Notes under the pieces: model-generated
Seen by the model: only the letters and a program-made list of their open reading frames with translations
Databases searched by the model: none
What the model was told of the DNA's origin: nothing
Assembly (NCBI GenBank): GCA_021613535.1
Contig: CP075497.1
Span: forward strand, 12,400,001 to 12,464,000
Direction: 5' to 3'
DNA length: 64,000 nt
DNA from: Adineta vaga
Lineage: Eukaryota > Rotifera
In this document: positions 22,254-30,830 of the stretch, piece after piece
How the letters are laid out: every line of letters begins with the position of its first letter
Numbering within the stretch: position 1 is the first letter of the stretch
Translations under genes and position numbers: made by a program

Positions 22254-23168
22254 ATGAAGTACCTACCAATAACAATCCACGATGAGTTTTGCGAAAATGG
22301 ATGTGAATTACGTATTAGTACATACGGATATTTATGTGCTTTTATCATATTCCTTGGAATATATTTTATTCGCAAATGTAATCAGTATCGAATGGATAAA
22401 TGTTTACGACAATATAAGAAGACGTTAGTAAAATCGTTGGATACCATTCTGATCGAACATTCACCTATGATTCCGATTCCGATGATTTCAATAAAACAAG
22501 ATATAATTTTGAATGATTATTATATATTTTCAATCTTACCTAATATTTGTAATATCGCTATGGATATTGAGGTCGAACGAATCATTGAAATACGACAACA
22601 TTTTCCGGAACAAATCATTTCATTGATTGAAGAACAAATATTAGTTTGTTATTGCGATGGAAGTTATTCTCATCGTATGAAAATAGGACATTCAGCTTTT
22701 TTAACTTCAAATGGAACACGTAGATACTCCTCTGTTGTTCCATATGATTCAAAACATGGTAGTATGGATTCAGAAGTTCTTGCAGCATACTTAGCTATCC
22801 AATATGCATTCGAAAACTGCTACACGAAGTTACGTATCTATACAGACAATTCGAAAGTAAAACAACTTCTTCAACGTCGCAAACAAAAGGATTATATGAG
22901 ACATTCGGACATTTGTCGAATGCTTGGTTTATATGAAAATAAATATGGACAAAATGCAATCGAAGTTATACAAGTTCCTGGACATCCAACAAAATTCGAA
23001 CAAAAATGTTGTAAAATAAAACAAAATTTCGCTAAAATTGATCGATTTGTAAGAAAAAAAACACGTCAATATACAAGAAGACGGTGGATTCAATTTGAAC
23101 AAACATACTATGTATATAATACATTTTATCCATATCCTGTCTACAGAGTTTTTCGATATCATATTTAA
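22254..23168 (+). CDS. Membrane-anchored RNase H-fold protein
   Basis: Single-exon 304-residue protein. One hydrophobic helix at residues ~24-39 (YGYLCAFIIFLGIYFI) is followed by RKCNQYRMDK, so the large C-terminal part should face the cytosol. Residues ~129-270 look like a type I RNase H domain: Asp135 (LVCYCDGSYS), Glu174 (SEVLAAYLAIQYA), Asp198 (LRIYTDNSKV), His244 (VIQVPGHPTK) and Asp263 (NFAKIDRFVRKK), the full acidic set plus the usual His. RNase H cuts RNA in RNA:DNA hybrids; related domains come from cellular enzymes and retroelements. No reverse transcriptase or gag sequence lies nearby. The basic C-terminus (RRRWIQFEQ) has no assigned role. Combining a TM anchor with a complete active site is unusual. 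Activity is inferred only from conserved residues. Confidence 0.7.
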   Translation: MKYLPITIHDEFCENGCELRISTYGYLCAFIIFLGIYFIRKCNQYRMDKCLRQYKKTLVKSLDTILIEHSPMIPIPMISIKQDIILNDYYIFSILPNICNIAMDIEVERIIEIRQHFPEQIISLIEEQILVCYCDGSYSHRMKIGHSAFLTSNGTRRYSSVVPYDSKHGSMDSEVLAAYLAIQYAFENCYTKLRIYTDNSKVKQLLQRRKQKDYMRHSDICRMLGLYENKYGQNAIEVIQVPGHPTKFEQKCCKIKQNFAKIDRFVRKKTRQYTRRRWIQFEQTYYVYNTFYPYPVYRVFRYHI

Positions 23169-23427
23169 ATTATCGCAAGTTTTATATAGTTTTATGAATA
23201 TTCTATGAGAATTCAAATCCAATTTTGATACAAATAAAATAAAATGAAAGATTTTAGTCGTTTATTAAAATTTAAAGCGACTTTGCTGAATGAATTAACG
23301 TGTAAACTTCTATTTTTTTTTTATTATTTTGTAGAATAGTAATCATAAAGGCTTACTAAATAGTGTGTTCGATATGATGAGAGAAAATCATTATTAAACA
23401 ACAAGAATTCGTTGTTGTTTTTTGCAT

Positions 23428-25036
23428 TTAACAGTGACTGATTGGCCAAGTAATTGATGCATTAGGAGCGGATTGCATGACACATCCTTCACCGAATCCT
23501 AAACGGTTCACTATTATCGTGAGTGTACCATTAACACGTGTAGGATGAGAAGCAGCTACTAGAAAATTCCGTTGTGGTTTCATTAAAAAGATAGAGACCA
23601 GCATCATTTACTTGAGTTGTAAGTTGAAAAACTTGACTATTACAAGTAAACGAAGTTGTTGTGTTATCCCATAGAACAAAGGATGTACGTTTTACAGTAG
23701 GCCATGCAGTTCCATGGAAAAGATTATTCGTTGAAATACATGAAAATATTTGTTCTTGATTGTAATGTTTAACTAATTCAGACATAGCATCAACTGATAC
23801 ACTCGGCACTATAATATATTGATAATCAAGAATATATGGTCCTATTCCATGATTTATCCATGCTGTGAACATTCATGCTGTTTTCTCATAGATAAATGAA
23901 CCCAATGTATTATAATTATTTTTCTTTATACTTAATTTGATTTCTAATTCAAAATATTGACCTTGTGTTTGTAATAGATAACCAATATTACTTCCATCTA
24001 CATGAAACCACTGTACATTTGATGATTTTCTGATAACATAAGGAAACAAATAACTACCATTTGATAAAGACACGATATTGGTATTAAAAAATCCGTCTGT
24101 TAATGTATCTTGTGGTACTAGACGACTGGCAAGTGTTGTCCAAGCAATATTTGTTGAAGCAAGAGTAAGATTACTTGCCAATGCAATTATTGCGTCATCA
24201 TAAAAGTGCCATGATCTTTTGACTGTAAGTGTATGAGTATTTGTATCCATCACTTGCACCACCAACAAAAGTTGTCAATGACCAATTAAAATGTCCCTCA
24301 ACTCAAGGTTCTAATGAAATACCTTGCTCTACTTTGATACTACTGGTCTAATTATTACGACGATGAACTTGATAATCAGACATAAAAATGTTTATTTCTA
24401 ATAAGTGGAATAGTATATGATCGACCTGCTTGCTAAACGATCAGCCCAATTTAATAATTTCGTTTGAATATCTTTTGATGGAACTAATTGTGCAAATGAT
24501 CTAATCCAATTTGGTGTAATAATCGTTATTCGTTCAAGATGTGGTCTATCAACATGTCGACCAATGACATTATAATCCCATCCACTACCTATTGTCATCC
24601 ATGAAAATGATATGACATATCATTTTGAATATCTTGTCCACCTAATGGTAAAATAGCTACATCATTCCACGTACGTGGAAAAGCTTGTTCGATCCCTGTT
24701 TTGTTATTAGGAACTAATGAACGATATAATTGAATTTGAAGCATTCAAACTAAATTAGCTTCTGTGCCTGGATTATGATATCACCAATCAGCACGATGTG
24801 AAATATTTTTGGTTTTTTTCTATTTCAAATTCAATGGCAGCATCACCTAACATCAATAATTGACTAGTTGCAAAAAGTGGAATTCCTATTTGATTAAACC
24901 ACCAATTCAGATCTTCCCAATCATTGACTAACCATACATGTAAAACACAACGAGCAGCAGACGATAATTTTGTATGATTTTGCGCAGGTGAACCGGGTGC
25001 TGTCAGTGCTTGTAACATAACAGTTACTCTTGACAT
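23428..25036 (-). pseudogene. Polysaccharide lyase family 8 gene, multiply broken
   Basis: The minus strand reads almost end to end as a PL8 (hyaluronate/chondroitin/xanthan-lyase-like) enzyme. Successive blocks are 'NWWFNQIGIPLFATSQLLML' (alpha-toroid), 'NPGTEANLV', 'GGQDIQNDMSYHFHG' (matching the DGSxxxHG active-site strand), 'YNVIGRHVDRP', 'SDYQVHRRNN', 'KRSWHFYDDAIIALAS', 'TAWINHGIGPYILDYQYI' and a beta domain ending at 23428. The frame is interrupted repeatedly: TGA after RADW near 24784, a TGA after EANLV, a stop after HFHG, further stops in 24260-24400, a stop at 23873 and a frame change near 23531. PL8 enzymes are bacterial and fungal, so this was probably acquired horizontally and later died. 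The active enzyme would cleave uronic-acid polysaccharides by beta-elimination; this copy cannot make it. Confidence 0.8.
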
Positions 25037-26182
25037 ATGAGCAAAACAGGTCAGTTATGGTTATTTTGAATTAACTGAAAATAGCATCTTTTACCTATTT
25101 CCATTTATTAAAACAACATTTATGAAAAGAATTTTGATAGTTCTTCGAATATTACAATAAGAATGATAGATAGGTTCGTCAATTCGGCTTAACGCCTAAT
25201 TTTCAAAATGATGGTTTATGACTATTTCTCTTCGATCTGGAAATCTTATTAATCGCAATCAAAAACATTGTCTCATAAGTTTTCAGTGTGTGGCAGTGTT
25301 TTCTGAGCATTATTGAGTGATTGATTATGATGAAGAATCTTCAAACTGACAATGCGATTAAATGTTGCAAAGGATCGTTTTATGTAAATCAAAAAATATT
25401 TCCAAAGTTCTGAGCTTAATTTTTATGCTTTTTTCTTCTTCATGTGATTGTTAATCGTTAGAGTGTAAACGAACGTTCAATATTAGTGAAATATGATATA
25501 TGACACCAAATCTTATTATCAGATCAACGATGATTTTCAATATTTTATTTATAAGTTATTCAAAACATACTATCTTAAGAAATGAGACCTTCTATTTTTC
25601 GTTATGTCATTTTATGAACATTGTGAACATGATTTAAAAGCGTAGAAACAACTATAAATATTTATGTTAATGATAAATGTGAGCTAATGTGTTTTTTTTA
25701 ATAAAAATAAAAATCTATTTATATGTTCTACAACGTAATGTCGTTCTTGAATTATTATTAGATAGGAACACTCGAAAGTAGACTTCGGCTATTCAAATTA
25801 TTAATTATTTTGTCTTTGAAATACTTTCTATAGATTTAGATCTTGAGAATGAGGGCATGAATATTTTCAATATATTCTTGAAATACTTTTAATTCATATT
25901 CTAAATCAATATACATTGGATATTTCTATATGAATAATAAGTAATGTAACACAATCATACTCCAAAGTTCTTTGAATTAATTCAATGCATGAATTTATTT
26001 GACTAATATAAATAAATAACACAATGTACTTATGTAACCATAGATGAATCAGCTTGTTTTGAATCCAGAAAAGGCAAGATAAGCAAAATTATTCACTGCT
26101 TGTGAGTAAAAACGTGTCTATAAAATAACAACCAATCCTATCAGTAAAATATGATCACATCGTTTTTGTCGATTTATTCAAA
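25037..26182. other. Intergenic, no recognised gene
   Basis: AT-rich sequence between the PL8 pseudogene and the next plus-strand gene, without a convincing open frame or repeat. Confidence 0.45.
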
Positions 26183-26614
26183 ATGTTTATTTCAGTTCCA
26201 ACAATAATTTGGTTTGATTCCAATTTAACGAATAGTATTCCCAGTAAAATAAGTGTTGATGAAAATCTACGAACATTTACGGATATTTCTTCATGTACAT
26301 CGTATATCAAATCTCATTCTGATGAGATTATTTTTCTTATTGTTTCCGATAGTTTTATTTCAGAAATTATGAAAGAAATCCATGATTTATCCAATATTTC
26401 TATGATATTTTATTTTTGTATATCAAATAAATCTTATACTGACTCGGCAACAAAGTTTCACAGTAAATTATTAACGTTTGATGATGAAGATGATTTAATT
26501 CAAAGATTATGGTCAGAAATGGAAACATATTTTCGAGAACAAGCTAAACAATCCACTAAACAAGCAAATCAATGTAAAGAACGTGCTAAAAAATTCGAAC
26601 AGTCATGTGGATAA
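26183..26614 (+). CDS. Small protein resembling the N-terminal domain of bdelloid ART/TPR proteins
   Basis: 143 residues in one exon. The pattern 'IIWFDSNL...', then 'LRTFTDISSCTSYIKSHSDE', 'IIFLIVSDSFISEIMKEIH' and 'ISMIFYFCISN' predicts alternating beta strands and helices, a Rossmann/flavodoxin-like fold. It resembles a domain that, to my recollection, precedes TPR or ADP-ribosyltransferase domains in many rotifer proteins (VWLDxN..., IVLIVSGSLG...). Here it stands alone, with a helical Gln/Lys-rich tail (FREQAKQSTKQANQCKERAKKFEQ) and a stop at 26612-26614. No catalytic domain follows within 400 bp, so this is either a single-domain member or a truncated gene. Biochemical role unknown. Confidence 0.5.
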   Translation: MFISVPTIIWFDSNLTNSIPSKISVDENLRTFTDISSCTSYIKSHSDEIIFLIVSDSFISEIMKEIHDLSNISMIFYFCISNKSYTDSATKFHSKLLTFDDEDDLIQRLWSEMETYFREQAKQSTKQANQCKERAKKFEQSCG

Positions 26615-27026
26615 ATGATTATCAAATTTCAATAATCATGCAATGCAATGCAATAACTGTTCGAATATTCTTTTCATCGTCGTATGTATAATCCAGCCAA
26701 TGAAAGCAAAGCATTATATCTGATATAGTAGCAGAATAATTAGTGGCATCTATCGGTGAACATGAATTTATTTGAACTTTTCATAAAAGAACATATTTTT
26801 TTTCGATTAATAAAAATTATATTTTTGAAAAACAATATAACTAACAATTGAAAGAGGTTTTGCTAGAGGACTATAATTGGTTGAGTTAAGACAAAATCCA
26901 AGATGTACATGTACGTCCATAAAAGTAGCTTTATCATTATTTGTTGAGAAATTTCTCCATTCATTCCTTTGGATTTTACTCATCGTTTGACCAGTGGTCG
27001 ATTTCTTTCTCGAATCGTTCTTCATC

Positions 27027-27971
27027 ATGGATTCAGATAATGATTCAGGCAATTCTAATGAAGGTCCAATCCATCGTCGTCGTACACAAGGTACTCGTCC
27101 ATTACCTTCCTCGTTACATCGAATTTCATCAAGCAATAATAACAATGATCGAAGTTATCAACCAACAAAAGATGAATCACATTATTCTGACGATGATGAT
27201 GAAGTTGATGAAGACGAAGATGAAGATGATCGACATCAATCAACATATCGTGGACGTGGTCGACCATCACAACAACAACATTTAATGGATAATTCTTATG
27301 ATGATGGAAATGATCACCAAGATTTACCACGATATACAGGTCCTTTACGTGAACAAGATCGATTTTTACCCATTGCTAATATTGCAAAAATTATGAAAAA
27401 AGGTGTTCCTGAAAAAGGTAAAATTGCTAAAGATGCCAAGGAAACAATTCAAGAGTAAGTCAATTACTGAAATAAATATTGTTTCTTTGTATAAAAAAAA
27501 ATTTTTTTCTTCTTTGTTTCAAATAGATGTGTATCTGAATTCATTTCATTTATAACAAGTGAAGCATCTGATCGATGTCTTCAAGAAAAACGTAAAACAA
27601 TCAATGGTGAAGATATTTTATTAGCTATGTTAACACTTGGTTTTGATTCTTATGTTGAACCATTACGAACATTCTTAACAAAAGTACGTGATGCATCGAA
27701 ATATGATCGAACAATTACAATGGGTGGAGAATTACCGGATGATATACGTTTACAAGTTCCACCAGCCCAACCAAATCAAACACAAGTTCAACCGCAAGCA
27801 ACAAATTCGAATGGACTTGAACCCTATGGAAATTCAGTAAATATAAGAAATTCTTTTCTTCATTTTCAATAAAACTTTCTTTTTATTAAGGTTCGTGTTG
27901 TCACATGTATTCGAAATGATCAACCAGGTGAAAATCCCAATTATGTTTATACAATTCAACCCTATCAATAA
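27027..27971 (+). CDS. NFYB: CCAAT-binding factor subunit NF-YB
   Basis: Three exons: 27027-27454, 27527-27836 and 27891-27971, with GT-AG introns of 72 and 54 nt. The histone-fold core is unmistakable: '[20 protein letters not shown]', '[20 protein letters not shown]', '[20 protein letters not shown]' and '[18 protein letters not shown]'. NF-YB pairs with NF-YC through this H2B-like fold, and with NF-YA binds CCAAT boxes. Unusually, about 110 residues precede the core: acidic runs ([14 protein letters not shown]) and a GRGRPSQQQ stretch that resembles an AT-hook. The C-terminus ([10 protein letters not shown]) is short. Start ATG 27027 opens [12 protein letters not shown]7L3 follows 149 bp downstream on the same strand. 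Confidence 0.95.
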
Positions 27972-28090
27972 TTGTTGAAGCAACTCTTGCCTTGTACATT
28001 TGTTATTTTCTTTGCTCTGTACATTGTTTTCATTTATTCACTTGTTCTTCGATATTAAACAGGAAAAAAAAGACAACATTAAAACGAAAT

Positions 28091-28111
28091 CTTCTCTTTT
28101 TCTTCTTACAG
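28091..28111 (+). promoter_or_regulatory. Acceptor-like splice site just upstream of the ATXN7L3 start
   Basis: A polypyrimidine tract ending in AG (cttctctttttcttcttacag) lies 9 nt before the ATG at 28121, within the 149-bp gap behind the NF-YB stop. No donor serving a cis intron is apparent in the gap. Spliced-leader trans-splicing has been described in bdelloid rotifers, so this could be a trans-splice acceptor of a two-gene operon. Inference only. Confidence 0.4.
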
Positions 28112-28120
28112 ATAAATTTC

Positions 28121-29125
28121 ATGGACGAATTGTCTTTCTTAATTGAATCATTGATTAATAGTGAAATCGATGATATGATACTTGATTTAGTTTATGAAAT
28201 ACATTCATCAATTAAAGGTATTCCACAAGATGATTTATCAATAAATAATCATGAGAATAAAAGAATATCAATTGAAAAACAAACTTGTATTTGTCCGAAT
28301 TGTGGTCAAACAAATTTAGTGGCAATTCGATTTGCTTATCATTTAGCGAAATGTCTTGGTGAGAAGAACGAAATTTTATTTGAAATTTTCAAAGAAGTTT
28401 TTGAATTTAGGTGCTGGAAGACAATCATCACGACAAGCTCAACGTCGAATCATTGATCAAATAATGATAATAACAGATTCAGATGAAAATCGATCGAATG
28501 GAAATCATTTCTATAAAGATATCGAAACTAATTCAATATCAGAAGATGGTAGTTCATGTACAGGTAAGTTTATCAAAGAATTCTTGATGAAAATTTTACA
28601 AATTTCATTGAAGATTCCACATCAAGTTCAATGACATTATCCGGTTCACATAAAACTCATCTTCGTGTATCAAATGAAGATAAAGATTATCTTGATGAAT
28701 TTGACAATGATGAAGAAGAAGAATGGAAACCGAAAAAGAAAAAACGACGACCAAAAGCAACGTCAACAACAAATAAAAAGAAGAAAAAAGATCTTCTTCT
28801 TGTTGTTTCTCCGGCAACAACGAAACTTGATTGTCCAAATTATATTATTCCATATGAAAAACTTCGGTATATTCATTTTCTTATTCAAAGAAAGGGAAAA
28901 AAATATATTTTTTTTTCTTTTAGAACTCCGGTGACAAAACATGCTGTGATACCATTTGTTCCACTTCCCATCAGTTCAGTCGGAACGCCGAATAGTGATC
29001 GAATATTTTTCAGAAATCATCCCGTCTCATCTGATTCTTCACATTATTTTGTTCAATCACCATTAAGTCTAGTCGATGATGATCAATCATCAATTATAAT
29101 CTTTAAAGAAGATATTAATAATTGA
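28121..29125 (+). CDS. ATXN7L3: SAGA deubiquitinase-module subunit ATXN7L3/Sgf11
   Basis: Four exons (28121-28358, 28411-28563, 28614-28866, 28924-29125) with ~50-57-nt introns. The N-terminal helix (residues ~2-32, ELSFLIESLINSEIDDMILD) matches the Sgf11 helix that docks in the SAGA DUB module. A Sgf11-type zinc finger follows (residues ~61-85): CPNC...FAYHLAKC, Cys2-His-Cys, continuing across the first splice into LGAGRQSSRQAQRRI, the conserved Arg-rich helix used to contact the nucleosome. The middle is acidic then Lys-rich (EEEEWKPKKKKRRPK), likely nuclear targeting. The second (SCA7) domain of vertebrate ATXN7L3 is not evident; only an LDCPNYIIPYEKLRTP segment is seen. Role: activating the ubiquitin protease that removes H2B ubiquitin. 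Confidence 0.85.
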
Positions 29126-29198
29126 TTTGTTTTGTTTTTCAATTTCCTTTTTTTTCTATTATGTAGATTATTCTTCAGTCAATTTATTCTTCTCATCT

Positions 29199-29385
29199 CT
29201 TCGTTTTTTTTTCTTTTCTGATGTGAAAATTTGTAAAATGAACAAAAAATTATCAAGAGAATTTTTCTTTTTCGGATTAAAATGTCAACAATACTTTCTT
29301 TAGTTCATTATTGAGAAAGAAAGACAAAGATGTCACCAGTGCTCAATTCATGCCAATGAAACAGAGTTGTGAAATGGAATCAGAA
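29199..29385 (+). repeat. Direct repeat copy 1 (ATXN7L3 3' flank)
   Basis: Aligns with 30508-30695 over about 180 bp. Shared blocks include 'cttttctgatg', 'aaaatttgtaaaatgaac', 'aaaaaattatcaagaga' and 'tttttctttttcggatt', then a variable middle and 'gatgaaacagag' in copy 2 versus 'caatgaaacagag' here. Copy 1 runs directly into the SPT5 fragment. Confidence 0.8.
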
Positions 29386-29590
29386 AAGGTGACTGAATAT
29401 TTAAAAGAACGTGATGATGAATTCGATGATTATTAAGTTCTTGATGAAATCATTCAACAGTCTTTTACCTGATGTTAAATCGCCAAATCTTTGATCTATA
29501 AAATATCGAATGGGCGAAGACAAGCAAACAGCTTAGTTATTAATAAGAAAACTTTTCGTATTAGATAAAACTGACGAGAGTGTATAGTTT
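29365..29590 (+). pseudogene. SPT5 fragment (NGN-domain exon), possible retrocopy
   Basis: In frame it reads CEMESEKVTEYLKER, DDEFDDY, stop, VLDEIIQQS and so on, matching the SPT5 segment [31 protein letters not shown], and continues at DNA level through 'acctgatgttaaatcgccaaatctttg' and 'gaatgggcgaaga' into 'cttttcgtattaga'. Lesions include a 27-nt deletion (the YGRRDPALR codons), in-frame stops and frameshifts. It ends near the SPT5 exon end without clear intron sequence, and upstream residues FMPMKQSCEM weakly match the spliced join FPIAQDEM, which would fit a processed copy; that part is tentative. Orientation is opposite to the source gene at 8.3-8.5 kb. Confidence 0.75.
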
Positions 29591-30236
29591 TATATTCATT
29601 AATCATCAATACATATTCTTATTTGTTTCGAAGTCATTACAAATCAAATCAGTTGTCGTCTAAAGAAGGTCAAGAATAAAATGAACATATTTATCGAGAT
29701 TTTGTTTGTATTTTTTCTCAAACATGAACTAATTGTAAATGATCGAACATTTGCTGGTGATGGAATACCGAAGTCATCAAATACTATTGGTTGTGACACA
29801 AGTTTAATTATAAATAAACAACTCGAATATCTCAAGAACCATGTAAAGGTTATTTTGGAATTGTTAACGATGCGACTGAATCAATATGTAAAATTGAATT
29901 TCACACAAAATATTAAATAAATACGGTCGATAGAAATCGTATTGTTTTAACAATATATGTTTTTCTTCATATTTATAGCTCTTAAAAGTAAAACCATAGG
30001 TTGGTTTTATTAAAAATGTTCCTCATTAAACTGGGAAAATATCTTATTCTTTTACAACTCCACTTCAATCGTTCACAAACAATATCATATCGATTAGATT
30101 CATACACATCTCATTATGAAAACATGGTTTGTTTTGCATAAATTTCTAACTGAATAAAAATAATAAAGTTTTCACTTATTTAGATATATGACGCGCACAT
30201 GCTGGAACATTAGATTTATATTCATAGACTGTGTTA

Positions 30237-30335
30237 ATGACGAAAGGATTAAAGAGCAAAAATGTTATTCTCTGAAACCATATATTGATAGAAGAACACG
30301 CGACGGGAAGAATTAAAAATGAAATGACATGTCAT
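30237..30335 (+). repeat. Dispersed ~100-bp repeat, copy A
   Basis: Shares the succession 'atgacgaaaggattaaagag', 'gttattctctga', 'tattgatagaaga' and 'aatgaaatgacatgtca' with copies at 43047-43142 and 43430-43531. No coding potential. The other copies lie upstream of the receptor genes. Confidence 0.6.
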
Positions 30336-30507
30336 ATTTTAAAATATTTTAAATCCAACTTAGTTGCCTTTTAAAGGCAAATGAATTTTAAAGACAACTC
30401 CAACATATATATATATAGTCTATATGTAGGTAGATAAAATCTTCATATAGAAACAAGAAATATGTATATCCTTTGTCTTCCTACAGATAACGTTTAATGC
30501 ATCATTT

Positions 30508-30695
30508 CTTCGTTTTTTTCTTTTCTGATGTAAAAATTTGTAAAATGAACAAAAAATTATCAAGAGAGTTTTTCTTTTTCGGATTAAAATGTCAACAATA
30601 ATTTCCTTAGTTCATTACTGAAAATCTCAACAAATGTATTGACAAAGAAGAGAGATAGATATCGCTAGTATTCAATCAATACCGATGAAACAGAG
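30508..30695 (+). repeat. Direct repeat copy 2 (upstream of IARS1)
   Basis: Second copy of the 29199-29385 sequence, same orientation, about 1.3 kb downstream. Differences include an insertion (caacaaatgtattgac region) in the middle. It stops before the SPT5-like part found beside copy 1. Confidence 0.8.
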
Positions 30696-30830
30696 GTTAA
30701 AGAACAAATTTCGTATGGTTAATCGATTACATCAGCATAGTTTGGATTTCAGGGAGGATTTCGAAGAAATACATCATAGTTTTTCTTTGTATTTAAAGCT
30801 AAATTTTTTCGTTTGATTTTGAATTAAGAA

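Noticed and set aside
28111-28121. Spliced-leader RNA gene in the window
   Set aside because: Only an acceptor-like site is visible; no SL RNA donor gene was recognised on either strand.
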